NCBI GenBank assembly: GCA_026391735.1
Contig: JAPLDL010000019.1
Coordinates: forward strand, 186,001 to 250,000
DNA: 64,000 nucleotides
Reading direction: 5' to 3'
Source: Bacteroidota bacterium
Lineage (GTDB): Bacteria; Bacteroidota; Bacteroidia; Bacteroidales; FEN-979
Position 1 is the first letter of the stretch; every line of letters starts with the position of its first letter. Shown here piece by piece: positions 45,440 to 55,025 of the stretch. The notes under the pieces were generated by a model that searched no databases, was not told the origin of the DNA, and saw only the letters and a list, made by a program, of their open reading frames with translations. The translations under genes and the position numbers were made by a program.

Positions 45440-45472
45440 GTCCGGCCCTTCGCCGCAGGCGAAGGGCCGGAC
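45440..45472. repeat. Perfect GC-rich hairpin between the transsulfuration gene and thrC
   Basis: GTCCGGCCCTTCGCC (45440-45454) and its exact complement (45458-45472) surround a 3-nt GCA loop, giving a 15-bp stem. It lacks a T-tract and ends 7 nt before the thrC ATG, so it is not a standard terminator. It may be an intercistronic mRNA-stability or translation element, or a dispersed palindrome. Confidence 0.7.
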
Positions 45473-45479
45473 AATTGAA

Positions 45480-46859
45480 ATGAGCCAGATGCGCAAGACA
45501 CTTGAGTACTACTCGACTAACTACAAGGCAGAGAACCTTACATTTCATTTGGCCTTGCTCAAAGGACAAGCACCTGACAAAGGTCTTTACATGCCCTTGA
45601 TTATCCCTCTGATCCCGGCCGGAGAAATTCAGGAGTACCGGCAACTGGAATACGGGGAAATTGCTTACCATGTTACCCGGCGGTTCCTCGAAGGCGAGAT
45701 ACCCGATGATGAACTGAAAATTATTGTGACAGAGGCCTATAACTATGAAGTTCCACTTGAACGGGTTTTTGACCGGAAATATGTCATGCGGCTTGACCGT
45801 GGACCTACAGCTTCATTCAAGGATTTTGCAGCCCGTATGATGGGCAGGCTGATGCAGTTTTATCTCAGAACTGAAAACCGGCGCCTGCTTATCCTTACCG
45901 CTACCTCGGGGGATACGGGAAGCGCTGTAGCCAACGCTTTTTATGACCTGGATAATATCGATATCGTGGTCCTGTTTCCAAGGAATGAGGTTACTGACCG
46001 TCAAAGGAAACAAATGACCACCCTGGGAAAAAATGTTAAAATTCTTTCCCTGGATGCCAAGTTCGACGATTGCCAGGCACTCGTTAAACAGGCATTTGCA
46101 GATGAATCCCTTGATTTTCTTGGGCTTTCATCGGCAAATTCAATAAATATCGGACGGCTTATCCCCCAGATCGTTTATTATTTTTATGCATATGCCAGAC
46201 TCTCATCGGCCGGGGAAGACATCGTATTTTCGGTCCCATCCGGTAATTTCGGCGATATGATGGGAGGGCTGCTGGCTATGAAGATGGGGCTACCCGTGAG
46301 GAAATTTGTAATTGCTACCAACGAAAATGCTGAATTTCCCCAATACCTTGCTACAGGGAATTATAATAAAATTGAACCCTCCCGTAATTGTATTTCCAGC
46401 GCCATGAACGTGGGCCATCCCAGCAACCTTGCACGGCTTGTGGCTTTATATGGCGGCATTATGGATGAAAAAGGACTGATCCTGAGAGAAGCCGATATGG
46501 ATCTGATGAGAAATGAGCTCTGGAGCACCAGCATCACCGATGAGGAAACCCGAATTACGATAGGAGAGGCGTGGAGCAAATGGAAACTCCTGCTTGAACC
46601 TCATGGTGCCGTGGGATGGACCGGATTGATGAAATTTATTCTTGATCAGGGGGATAAACTTGCAGCTAACCAACTCTGTGTTTCCCTGGAAACAGCACAT
46701 CCGGCGAAATTTCCTGATGAGATTAAAAAAATTACCGGAATTGACCCTGAGCTGCCTGCAAGCCTGCAAGGAATAGACCACAAACCTGAATATGTAACCC
46801 GGATATCAAGCGACTACAATGAATTTAAAAACTGGCTTCTTGAAAATTATAAATCGTAA
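45480..46859 (+). CDS. thrC: Threonine synthase
   Basis: 459-residue PLP enzyme that converts O-phospho-L-homoserine to threonine. The threonine-synthase pattern includes DRGPTASFKDFAARMMGR (PLP-Lys in FKDF), LTATSGDTGSAVANAF and FSVPSGNFGDMMGGLLA. It belongs to the longer class. The start ATG lies 7 nt after a strong hairpin and has no good Shine-Dalgarno. thrH follows 12 nt downstream and can supply phosphohomoserine. Confidence 0.95.
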   Translation: MSQMRKTLEYYSTNYKAENLTFHLALLKGQAPDKGLYMPLIIPLIPAGEIQEYRQLEYGEIAYHVTRRFLEGEIPDDELKIIVTEAYNYEVPLERVFDRKYVMRLDRGPTASFKDFAARMMGRLMQFYLRTENRRLLILTATSGDTGSAVANAFYDLDNIDIVVLFPRNEVTDRQRKQMTTLGKNVKILSLDAKFDDCQALVKQAFADESLDFLGLSSANSINIGRLIPQIVYYFYAYARLSSAGEDIVFSVPSGNFGDMMGGLLAMKMGLPVRKFVIATNENAEFPQYLATGNYNKIEPSRNCISSAMNVGHPSNLARLVALYGGIMDEKGLILREADMDLMRNELWSTSITDEETRITIGEAWSKWKLLLEPHGAVGWTGLMKFILDQGDKLAANQLCVSLETAHPAKFPDEIKKITGIDPELPASLQGIDHKPEYVTRISSDYNEFKNWLLENYKS

Positions 46860-46871
46860 ATAATACCTCCT

Positions 46872-47474
46872 ATGTTCATTGTCTGCTCCGATCTCGAAGG
46901 CGTATTCACACCCGAAGTGTGGATCAATGTTGCTGAAAAAACCGGTATCTCAGAACTCCGCCGGACAACGCGCGACGAACCCGATTACCTTAAACTCATG
47001 CGATGGAGGATTAGAATACTCGAAGAGCATGGATTGAAACTTCACGATATTCAGAATGTGATTGCACAGATCGACCCTCTTCCCGGAGCTGTCGAATTAA
47101 TTCAATGGATCAAGGAAAGAACCCAGCTGATCGTGGTCTCCGATACCTTTATCCAGTTTGCTGAACCTTTGATGATTAAATTGGGACGACCAACATTGTT
47201 CTGCCATTCACTTATCATGGATGAAACAAACCGTATTGTAGATTTTAAAATTCGTCAGCCAGATCCCAAACGCCGCACTGTTGAAGCCTTACAGGGTTTG
47301 AAATACCAGGTCATTGCCATGGGCGATTCGTATAACGATGTGTCCATGCTGAGGCAGGCTGAAGAAGGCATTCTGTTCCGCCCCCCACAGAACGTGATCA
47401 ATGAATATCCCCACTTCCCGGTAACCTGGGATTACGAAGGAGTGAAAGGGATACTTTCGAAATTCATAGGGTGA
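46872..47474 (+). CDS. thrH: ThrH: phosphoserine phosphatase / homoserine phosphotransferase
   Basis: 200-residue HAD-superfamily enzyme matching Pseudomonas ThrH over its length: CSDLEGVFTPEVWINVAEKTG at the front (catalytic Asp near residue 7), VVSDTFIQFAEPLMIKLG, LRQPDP-type RQPDPKRRTVEALQ, and AMGDSYNDVSML (the Mg-binding Asp residues). ThrH dephosphorylates phosphoserine and can transfer the phosphate to homoserine. Placement right after thrC supports a role as source of O-phosphohomoserine. Confidence 0.92.
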   Translation: MFIVCSDLEGVFTPEVWINVAEKTGISELRRTTRDEPDYLKLMRWRIRILEEHGLKLHDIQNVIAQIDPLPGAVELIQWIKERTQLIVVSDTFIQFAEPLMIKLGRPTLFCHSLIMDETNRIVDFKIRQPDPKRRTVEALQGLKYQVIAMGDSYNDVSMLRQAEEGILFRPPQNVINEYPHFPVTWDYEGVKGILSKFIG

Positions 47475-47581
47475 TCATCCGACTTTAGGGTATGTCCTTT
47501 CTGACAAAACACCTGTTACACTCAAACACATCTTCACCCTGTTAAAAAGAATTTTTCTGTCCTGAATTCTCCTGACCTTTT

Positions 47582-47589
47582 TAACTTTG
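47582..47589 (+). promoter_or_regulatory. Promoter -7 box before the second transsulfuration gene
   Basis: TAACTTTG fits TAnnTTTG and lies 18 nt before the ATG at 47608. No clear -33 element was picked. Confidence 0.45.
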
Positions 47590-47607
47590 TGAAAATATTC
47601 CGGAATT

Positions 47608-48807
47608 ATGAAAAAAACCAATGATCCCTCAACCCGTATCTTCGACTTGCTCCAGTTTGGCGAATACGGGGATGTGAATCCTTCTATCACGGATTCGGCA
47701 ACCTATACTTTCATGCAGGCTATTACGATGAGCGAAACTTTCGCCGGCCAGCAGGAAGGTTGCTACTTATACTCCCGTCACTGGAACCCTACTAACAAGT
47801 ACCTTGCCGATGCTCTTGCAGCACTTGAAGGAACAGAATCTGCCTGGGTCACCGCTTCCGGAATGGCGGCAATAACCTGTGCAATATTCCAGCTGGTGGA
47901 AAGCGGGGATCATATCATTTGTTCGATGACGGTGTACGGCGGGACCTTCGCATTCTTATACAACTACCTGAAAAAATTCAATATTGATGTGAATTTTGTC
48001 AATATCACCGATCTGGATGAAGTGAGAAAAGCGATCCGCCCGAATACGAGGATCATCTACACTGAAACCATGACCAACCCGCTGCTCCAGATCAGTGATA
48101 TCCCTGAACTGGCTAAGATTGCCAACGAACATGGGATCAAGCTGATGGTGGACAATACGTTCACTCCAATGATGGTTGCACCGGCCCAGCACGGAGCGCA
48201 TATTGTAGTTCATAGCATGACAAAATTCATCAACGGGAAGAATGATTGTGTTGCCGGGGCAATTTGCGGCGACAAGGAATTTATCGATGCACTTTGCGAT
48301 GTCAACAGCGGCACTGCCATGCTGCTTGGTCCCTCACTGGAACCTTTGCGTTCTTCAAGTATTCTGAAAAATCTGCATACTCTCCATATTCGTATGAAGC
48401 AGCACAGCAAAAATGCTGCCTACCTGGCCGACAGATTCAAGGCAAACGGCACAAAAATAATTTACCCGGGACTACCCGAACATCAGGGGCATGAGGTCTT
48501 AAAGAAGATCATGAATCCTGAATTCGGTTTCGGTGCTATGATCGCAATCGATATGGGTACTGCAGTGCGTGCCTCAAGGCTCATGGAAGCAATGGAGCTT
48601 GAAGGGGTTGGCTATCTTGCCGTGAGCCTTGGCTATTTCAAGACCTTGTTCAGCAATTCTGGAAAGAGCACATCCTCTGAAGTTCCTGAAGAACTGCAAA
48701 GGGAAATGGGATTGTCGGAAGGATTGATCAGGTTCTCGGTAGGACTTGACAATGATATTGAACGAAGCTGGGAGAAGATCAAACACTGCCTTGACCAGAT
48801 GGTTTAA
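47608..48807 (+). CDS. Transsulfuration-family PLP enzyme, divergent paralogue
   Basis: 399-residue PLP enzyme of the Cys/Met family, distinct from 44229-45431. Seen are CYLYSRHWNPTNKYLADALAALEG, VTASGMAAI, MVDNTFTPMMVAP and VVHSMTKFINGK (PLP-Lys). The normally conserved SxxxHPASxTH stretch is replaced by SLGYFKTLFSNSGKSTSSEVP, marking a Bacteroidota subgroup close to methionine gamma-lyase or related enzymes. The exact substrate is open. A 20-bp terminator stem follows. Confidence 0.88.
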   Translation: MKKTNDPSTRIFDLLQFGEYGDVNPSITDSATYTFMQAITMSETFAGQQEGCYLYSRHWNPTNKYLADALAALEGTESAWVTASGMAAITCAIFQLVESGDHIICSMTVYGGTFAFLYNYLKKFNIDVNFVNITDLDEVRKAIRPNTRIIYTETMTNPLLQISDIPELAKIANEHGIKLMVDNTFTPMMVAPAQHGAHIVVHSMTKFINGKNDCVAGAICGDKEFIDALCDVNSGTAMLLGPSLEPLRSSSILKNLHTLHIRMKQHSKNAAYLADRFKANGTKIIYPGLPEHQGHEVLKKIMNPEFGFGAMIAIDMGTAVRASRLMEAMELEGVGYLAVSLGYFKTLFSNSGKSTSSEVPEELQREMGLSEGLIRFSVGLDNDIERSWEKIKHCLDQMV

Positions 48808-48817
48808 GGATGTTTGC

Positions 48818-48866
48818 CCTGAAATGGAAAAGGCCGCTTTTGAAAGGCGGCCTTTTCCATTTCAGG
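48818..48866. terminator. Strong bidirectional terminator
   Basis: CCTGAAATGGAAAAGGCCGC (48818-48837) and its exact 20-base complement (48847-48866) enclose a 9-nt loop. It lies between the convergent genes 47608-48807 and gcvP (48881-51745). Confidence 0.8.
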
Positions 48867-48880
48867 AGAGGGTCAATGAT

Positions 48881-51745
48881 TTATCCCCCGCAGTTACTTA
48901 CAAGGTTCCTGTCGCCAAATGCATCGTCGATGCGTGTCACTGTTGGCCAGTACTTGTCGTCACCCGACCAGGGCATGGGATAAGCTGCCTTCTGCCGAGA
49001 ATAGGGCAGGTTCCATTCATCAGCCGAAACCATGGCTGCAGTATGCGGGGCTTTCATGATCACGTTAACCACCTTGTCGGCCTTGCCTGAGGCAATTTCA
49101 TCAATTTCACCTTTGATTGAGATCATAGCCTCGACGAAACGGTTCAGTTCATATAAGGGTTCGCTTTCAGTAGGTTCAACCATCAAGGTCCCGTGAACCG
49201 GAAAAGCAACTGTGGGAGCATGGAAACCATAATCCATCAGTCTTTTGGCTATATCGATGGCTCCGATGTTCGTCTGACGTGTTATCCCGTTGCAATCGAC
49301 GATCATTTCATGTGCACATCGACCGTTCTTCCCGGAATATAAAATGGGATAATATGGCTCAAGGCATGATTTAAGATAATTCGCATTCAGAATAGCCATC
49401 TTTGTGGCTTCAGTCAATCCTGCGCCTCCCATGAGTTTAATATAGGCATAAGAGATAGTCAGGATCAATGCGCTTCCGTATGGACCGGAAGCAACGGCGG
49501 TAGTGCCTGTCTTCCCACCTGTCTCCACTTCGGTATGCCTCGGCAGGAAAGGAGTGAGATGTTTGGCGACAGCGATCGGACCTTCGCCCGGGCCTCCCCC
49601 TCCATGAGGGATTGCAAAGGTTTTGTGAAGGTTGAGATGGCAAACATCGGCTCCGATCATCCCGGGGTTGGTCAGCCCGACCTGGGCATTCATATTGGCC
49701 CCGTCCATGTATACCTGCCCCCCGTTCTCATGAACAATCTTCACGATCTCCAGAATATTCTCTTCAAATACACCATGGGTCGAAGGATAGGTCACCATAA
49801 GGGCCGCAAGATTAGCCTTATTCTGCACCGCCTTTTCCTTCAGGTCGGTGGTGTCAATGTTCCCATGATCATCGCATTTTACAACTACCACCTGCATCCC
49901 GGCCATAGCCGCGCTTGCAGGGTTTGTGCCATGAGCTGAAGAAGGAATAAGGCAAACTTTCCTATGCCCGTCACCCCGGCTGATGTGATACTGCCTGATC
50001 ACCATCAGTCCTGCATATTCTCCGGCTGCACCCGAATTAGGCATAAAAGAAACGGCATCAAAACCTGTGATCTCGCAAAGGTCTTTTTCAAGCTCGGTGA
50101 TCAGGTACTGAAACCCTTCGGCCTGGTCTTTGGGAACAAAAGGATGAATTCCTCCGAATTCGGGATAGCTCAGTGCAAACAATTCCGATGCGGCATTGAG
50201 TTTCATGGTGCACGATCCCAGCGGGATCATCGAGCGGTTAAGGGAGAGATCCTTGATCTCAAGTTTTTTAAGGTAGCGCATCATCTCCGTCTCCGAATGA
50301 TATGAATTGAATACCTTTTGTGTCATGAATGCGGATGTGCGTGTAAGTTCAGCCTGAATACTGGTAATCTTCTCACATTCTTTCGGATTACAGATGAACT
50401 CTGTAAACCTTTTCCCGTTCGTCTCTGCAAAGAGTTTGAGGACCAGGTTAATATCGGCAAGCTCTGTGGTTTCGTCCACACTTATTCCAACATGCTTTTC
50501 ACCCAGATACCTGAGGTTGATCTCCTGCTCAAGTGCTCTGGACCTTAACTTTTCTGCTGTCAGGCCTTCGGGAAGCTCAAAACAGAGGGTGTCAAAGAAA
50601 TATGGATTCAGCTGTTTGAACCCGTATTTGCCTGCTTCCTGTGAAAGAACACCTGTGAGTATATTGATATGGCGTGCAATCTGTTTAATGCCTTTCGGAC
50701 CGTGGTAAACACCATACATACCAGCCATTACGGCCAGCAATACCTGGGATGTACAAATGTTCGAGGTTGCCCTTTCGCGTTTGATATGCTGTTCACGGGT
50801 CTGCAAAGCCATCCTCAGGGCCCTGTTACCATTGGCATCTACCGAAATCCCGATAATCCGGCCCGGCATCTGTCGTTTAAAATCTTCTTTTGTGGCAAAA
50901 TAGGCTGCATGGGGACCGCCATAGCCCATTGGGATGCCAAACCGCTGGGATGATCCGAAAACCACATCCGCCCCCCATTCTCCCGGTGGAGTCAGAAGAG
51001 CAAGGCTCAGCAGGTCGGCTGCAACGGCTACTCCCATCTTAAGGGCATGAGCCTTATCGACAAAAGTACGGTAGTCGACGACTTCCCCAAACTGGTTAGG
51101 GTATTGCACCACTGATCCGAAAAACGAGTTGTCCGGAACAAACTCTGAATGCTTTCCAAACACAAGCTCAATTCCCAGAGGAACGGCTCTTGTTCTGATC
51201 ACATCGGCGGTTTGAGGGAAGATGTCGTCCGCCACAAAAAACTTATTAGCCCCTCTCTTAACAGTTTCCCTGTCGCGTGAATTGAACAGCATAATCATGG
51301 CTTCAGATGCGGCAGTCCCTTCGTCAAGCAATGAGGCATTTGCAATGGGCATGCCCGTGAGGTCGCTGATCATGGTCTGGAAATCAAGCAAAGCTTCAAG
51401 ACGGCCCTGGGAGATTTCAGCCTGGTAGGGAGTGTAGGCAGTATACCAGCCCGGGTTCTCGAGGATGTTCCTGAGGATCACAGCCGGGGTGATCGTGTTG
51501 TAATAACCCTGGCCGATAAATGTCTTGTAAAGCTTGTTTTTTGCCGCAACGCATTTGATATGGTTCAGGTATTGGTATTCGTTCATGCCTTTCGGAAGGT
51601 CAAGTCCTGATCTCATCCGGATGGCCGACGGTACGGTTTCTTCAATGAGCTGGTCGAGGGTCTTGACCCCGATTTTTTCAAGCATCGTTTCAATCTCGGC
51701 GCCAAATGGGCCATTGTGTCTTCTTGCAAAATTGTCAGTGATCAT
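48881..51745 (-). CDS. gcvP: Glycine dehydrogenase (decarboxylating), GcvP
   Basis: 954-residue P-protein of the glycine cleavage system, the fused one-chain form. It decarboxylates glycine and passes the aminomethyl group to the lipoyl H-protein. Motifs are FARRHNGPFGAEIETMLEKIG at the front, YTAYTPYQAEISQGRLEALLDFQTM, and the PLP-Lys site HLNLHKTFAIPHGGGGPGEGPI near residue 700. An earlier ATG at 51778 overlaps the promoter, so 51745 is used. gcvT and gcvH are not here. It sits downstream of the hppA terminator and has its own promoter. Confidence 0.96.
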   Translation of the reverse strand: MITDNFARRHNGPFGAEIETMLEKIGVKTLDQLIEETVPSAIRMRSGLDLPKGMNEYQYLNHIKCVAAKNKLYKTFIGQGYYNTITPAVILRNILENPGWYTAYTPYQAEISQGRLEALLDFQTMISDLTGMPIANASLLDEGTAASEAMIMLFNSRDRETVKRGANKFFVADDIFPQTADVIRTRAVPLGIELVFGKHSEFVPDNSFFGSVVQYPNQFGEVVDYRTFVDKAHALKMGVAVAADLLSLALLTPPGEWGADVVFGSSQRFGIPMGYGGPHAAYFATKEDFKRQMPGRIIGISVDANGNRALRMALQTREQHIKRERATSNICTSQVLLAVMAGMYGVYHGPKGIKQIARHINILTGVLSQEAGKYGFKQLNPYFFDTLCFELPEGLTAEKLRSRALEQEINLRYLGEKHVGISVDETTELADINLVLKLFAETNGKRFTEFICNPKECEKITSIQAELTRTSAFMTQKVFNSYHSETEMMRYLKKLEIKDLSLNRSMIPLGSCTMKLNAASELFALSYPEFGGIHPFVPKDQAEGFQYLITELEKDLCEITGFDAVSFMPNSGAAGEYAGLMVIRQYHISRGDGHRKVCLIPSSAHGTNPASAAMAGMQVVVVKCDDHGNIDTTDLKEKAVQNKANLAALMVTYPSTHGVFEENILEIVKIVHENGGQVYMDGANMNAQVGLTNPGMIGADVCHLNLHKTFAIPHGGGGPGEGPIAVAKHLTPFLPRHTEVETGGKTGTTAVASGPYGSALILTISYAYIKLMGGAGLTEATKMAILNANYLKSCLEPYYPILYSGKNGRCAHEMIVDCNGITRQTNIGAIDIAKRLMDYGFHAPTVAFPVHGTLMVEPTESEPLYELNRFVEAMISIKGEIDEIASGKADKVVNVIMKAPHTAAMVSADEWNLPYSRQKAAYPMPWSGDDKYWPTVTRIDDAFGDRNLVSNCGG

Positions 51746-51777
51746 ATGTGAAGTTTTTGATGGCAGATAGGGAATCA

Positions 51778-51785
51778 CAAAAGTA
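51778..51785 (-). promoter_or_regulatory. Promoter -7 box for gcvP
   Basis: Minus-strand TACTTTTG fits TAnnTTTG, with TTG about 18 nt further upstream. It overlaps the alternative ATG at 51778 and so supports the start at 51745. No glycine riboswitch-like leader fits the short gap. Confidence 0.55.
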
Positions 51786-51806
51786 CGAGAATATCCCGTA
51801 AATCAA

Positions 51807-51837
51807 AAAGGCTGTCACAAGATTAGTGGCAGCCTTT
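51807..51837 (-). terminator. Terminator of hppA
   Basis: Arms AAAGGCTGTCAC and GTGGCAGCCTTT (one G-U pair) with a loop of about 7 nt. On the minus strand the stem is followed by TTTTTGATTT, a T-tract for the hppA transcript. Confidence 0.7.
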
Positions 51838-51873
51838 CTGATGCGCTTAGGAAAAGGTTTTACACCACTTTTC

Positions 51874-54285
51874 CTATTTCTTGATCCTCATGTTATAGAA
51901 GGAACGGTATACGAAGTATAATGCGATTGCAAAGAATACTGCACCGACGTATGGTGCGAGACTGAAAAAGCTTTCAGAGATAGCAATTTCCATAGCCAGC
52001 AGTCCGAACAGGGTTGTGAATTTGATGATCGGATTTAAAGCAACCGAAGAAGTATCTTTATAAGGATCTCCTACGGTATCACCAACAACCGCGGCATCGT
52101 GAAGCGGGGTGCCTTTTTCTTTAAGGTCAACCTCAACAACTTTTTTTGCATTATCCCATGCTCCCCCTGCATTTGCCATGAACATGGCCTGGAATAATCC
52201 GAAGAATGCGATAGATACAAGGTAGCTGACAAAAAATGAGGCAGCCGCATAGCGCATGGGATTTCCTGGAATGAAAGCAGTATCCTGGTAGCCTGATAAA
52301 AATGCGATACCAAGGGCAAAGGAAAAGATTGCGATAAAAATATTGAACATGCCTGTCTGAGCATATTGAGTGCAAATCTTCACCACTTCTTTCGAAGTCT
52401 CGACGGATGCCTTTTTATCAGCACTCTCGTCCAGCCTGATGTTTTTCTTGATGTACTCAACAGCGCGATAGGCCCCGGTTGTTACAGCCTGGATGGAGGC
52501 TCCCGTGAACCAATAGATCACAGCCCCACCTGTAAGGAATCCAAGTATGGTATAAGGATTTAAAACACTCAGGATAGCTTCCGGGGCAATCCCGAATTTG
52601 TTCCTGATAAGAAGGATGAGAGAGAATATCATTGTCGTTGCACCTACCACTGCTGTTCCAATAAGCACAGGTTTGGCTGTTGCTTTAAATGTATTCCCCG
52701 CACCATCGTTGGCTTCCAGGTAATGCTTTGCTTTTTCAAAGTCGGGTTTGAACCCGAATTCTTTCTCTATGTCTTTTGAAGCTTGTTCTTTATCCTCTTC
52801 GATGAGTGAGAGTTCATAAACACTCTGGGCATTGTCTGTTACCGGGCCATAACTGTCAACTGCAATGGTGACAGGTCCCATCCCTAGGAATCCGAAAGCA
52901 ACCAGGCCGAATGCAAAAATCGCAGGGTAGATCATAAAGGCATCCAGTCCGTTTTTGCTGGTTATGTACGCGACAAACATCAGGACCAGGAAAACCATAC
53001 CTTGCCAGAAGGCGGAGAAGTTTCCGGCAACAAGGCCGGAAAGGATGTTCAGTGAAGCACCGCCTTCACGGGAGGCTGTCACAACTTCGTTGACATGTCT
53101 CGATTTGGGGCTGGTAAAGATCTTTGTAAATTCCGGAATTAACGCAGCTCCGAGGGTTCCGCAACTGATGATGATGGAAAGTGTAAGCCAGAGATTGTTT
53201 TTAAGGTCGCCGATCATCCAGTAACTTGCTGCAAAAGTAACGGCAATCGAAAGGATTGATGTGATCCAGACAAGGTTGGTCAGTGGACGCTCAAAATCGA
53301 TATCATCTTTATTGCCGTATTTCGCTTGTGAGAATACCTTATTGATATAAAATGCAGAGATTGACGTTACTACCATAAGGATACGCATAACGAAGATCCA
53401 TGTAAGAAGCTGTTTCTGGTTTTCAACATCACCTACAGCCAGCACAATAAATGAGATGAGGGCAACACCGGTTACACCGTAAGTTTCAAAGCCATCGGCC
53501 GTTGGGCCAACGCTGTCACCCGCATTATCACCTGTACAGTCGGCAATAACCCCGGGATTCCTGGGATCATCTTCCTTGATCTTGAAAACGACTTTCATCA
53601 GGTCTGAACCAATATCGGCGATCTTTGTAAAAATACCACCGGCAATACGCAGGGCGGATGCCCCAAGTGATTCGCCTATTGCAAAACCGATAAAACTGGC
53701 TCCGGCATAATCCCTGGGAACAAATAAAAGAATAACAAGCATCATGATCAACTCTACGCAGACCAGCATAACACCAATGCTCATCCCGGCATCAAGGGGG
53801 ATGCTCAATAATTTGATCGGCTTCCTTTCGAGAGATGCAAAGGCCATACGGCTGTTGGCCAGGGTATTCATCCTGATACCAAACCATGCCACACTGTATG
53901 AACCCAGGATACCAATAACGGTCCACGCAAGGATCAGAATTACTCCACCAAAGGGCATTGCCTGCAGGAACCCAAAATAAAATGCAATACAAAGGCCAAT
54001 AATCACAAACAGGATCACGAGAAATTTTCCCTGCTGCAACAGGTAGGTCTTACAGGTTTCAAAAATGATCTTTGCAACGTCCAGCATGGACTGGTGTGCT
54101 TTTAGCTTCCTTACTTTGGTAAACTGGTAGTAGCCGAATAACATACCCAATAAAATAATTATAAACCCATACATCAGGAGGTTGTTCTGGAATGGTGATA
54201 ATGCAGGGATCTTCAGATCTGCCTCTGAGGCAAACATGGAAAAAGGCAGCATCAAGGCTGCAAAAAATATAGCCAATCTTTTCAT
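51874..54285 (-). CDS. hppA: Membrane-bound ion-pumping pyrophosphatase
   Basis: 803-residue integral membrane pyrophosphatase that couples pyrophosphate hydrolysis to H+ or Na+ export. About 15-16 hydrophobic segments are seen. The catalytic stretch FTKIADIGSDLMKVV, then DDPRNPGVIADCTGDNAGDSVG, is present, as are the C-terminal acidic residues (VVGDTVGDPYKDTSSVALN). At the A/K position of the GNTFKATAK motif the residue is Lys, as in potassium-independent enzymes. Which ion is pumped cannot be told by eye. The N-terminal signal-like segment is probably the first membrane helix. Confidence 0.94.
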   Translation of the reverse strand: MKRLAIFFAALMLPFSMFASEADLKIPALSPFQNNLLMYGFIIILLGMLFGYYQFTKVRKLKAHQSMLDVAKIIFETCKTYLLQQGKFLVILFVIIGLCIAFYFGFLQAMPFGGVILILAWTVIGILGSYSVAWFGIRMNTLANSRMAFASLERKPIKLLSIPLDAGMSIGVMLVCVELIMMLVILLFVPRDYAGASFIGFAIGESLGASALRIAGGIFTKIADIGSDLMKVVFKIKEDDPRNPGVIADCTGDNAGDSVGPTADGFETYGVTGVALISFIVLAVGDVENQKQLLTWIFVMRILMVVTSISAFYINKVFSQAKYGNKDDIDFERPLTNLVWITSILSIAVTFAASYWMIGDLKNNLWLTLSIIISCGTLGAALIPEFTKIFTSPKSRHVNEVVTASREGGASLNILSGLVAGNFSAFWQGMVFLVLMFVAYITSKNGLDAFMIYPAIFAFGLVAFGFLGMGPVTIAVDSYGPVTDNAQSVYELSLIEEDKEQASKDIEKEFGFKPDFEKAKHYLEANDGAGNTFKATAKPVLIGTAVVGATTMIFSLILLIRNKFGIAPEAILSVLNPYTILGFLTGGAVIYWFTGASIQAVTTGAYRAVEYIKKNIRLDESADKKASVETSKEVVKICTQYAQTGMFNIFIAIFSFALGIAFLSGYQDTAFIPGNPMRYAAASFFVSYLVSIAFFGLFQAMFMANAGGAWDNAKKVVEVDLKEKGTPLHDAAVVGDTVGDPYKDTSSVALNPIIKFTTLFGLLAMEIAISESFFSLAPYVGAVFFAIALYFVYRSFYNMRIKK

Positions 54286-54311
54286 ATGAAAAAAGTTACA
54301 TGTTGAGACCC

Positions 54312-54343
54312 CAAATTTATAAAGGTTTTTTGAAACAATCCAA
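54312..54343 (-). promoter_or_regulatory. Promoter of hppA
   Basis: Minus-strand TAAATTTG (54312-54319) with TTG (54341-54343) 21 nt upstream. It lies 27 nt from the ATG. Confidence 0.55.
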
Positions 54344-54395
54344 TTAAAAGAAACTTTTTTCGTAGTGATTTTTAAAAAATCCGGGCGAAATGCCG

Positions 54396-54403
54396 TAAAT
54401 TTG
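54396..54403 (+). promoter_or_regulatory. Promoter -7 box for the nuclease-thyA-folA group
   Basis: TAAATTTG fits TAnnTTTG and lies 23 nt before the ATG at 54427. It is 84 nt from the hppA promoter, and the two face away from each other. Confidence 0.5.
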
Positions 54404-54426
54404 TATTACGAATCCAAAGCTGCCTG

Positions 54427-55023
54427 ATGGAGAAGATCCGCCTGGAAATTATCGGAATGTCATACAGTCAGTCCCAGACCGGGGCTTATGCTCTGATCCT
54501 TGGGGAGAAGGACGGGAAACGCCGGCTGCCAATTATAATAGGTGGATTCGAAGCGCAAGCCATAGCGATTGAGCTTGAAAAAATTAAAACGCCCAGGCCA
54601 TTGACCCACGACTTGTTTAAATCCTTTGCAGATGCCTTCAGCATTGAAGTCAGTGAGATAATAATAAACAAATTCCAAGAAGGCGTTTTTTATGCTCAAC
54701 TGGTTTGCAGTGATGGAACCAGAGTGGAAGAGGTTGATTCACGTACTTCCGACGCTATTGCATTAGCACTCAGGTTCAATTGCCCGATATATACCTATGA
54801 GGATATCATGAAATCAGCATCAATAATGGTGGAGGAAGATTCGGATGCACCTTCTGCAGTTACTCCCGGGACCTCTCTCAAGACATCCGCAAAAAAGGAA
54901 TTCGCTGACCAGTCGATAGGCGAACTGAATGAGATGTTACAGGCAGCGGTTGATAATGAGGAATATGAAAAAGCATCCAGGATCAGAGATGAATTGAACC
55001 GCCGTAACAAGACCAGGAAATAA
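54427..55023 (+). CDS. Bifunctional nuclease family protein with UVR motif
   Basis: 198-residue cytoplasmic protein. Residues about 1-135 form the BFN/DUF151 domain ([53 protein letters not shown]). The C-terminal 40 residues hold a UvrB/UvrC-type UVR motif ([27 protein letters not shown]). DUF151 proteins have reported RNase and DNase activity, but the biological role is not settled. The thymidylate synthase gene starts 2 nt after its stop. Confidence 0.9.
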   Translation: MEKIRLEIIGMSYSQSQTGAYALILGEKDGKRRLPIIIGGFEAQAIAIELEKIKTPRPLTHDLFKSFADAFSIEVSEIIINKFQEGVFYAQLVCSDGTRVEEVDSRTSDAIALALRFNCPIYTYEDIMKSASIMVEEDSDAPSAVTPGTSLKTSAKKEFADQSIGELNEMLQAAVDNEEYEKASRIRDELNRRNKTRK

Positions 55024-55025
55024 TT

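Noticed and set aside
48881-51800. Glycine riboswitch upstream of gcvP
   Set aside because: The predicted leader is only about 30 nt, far shorter than the tandem glycine aptamer.
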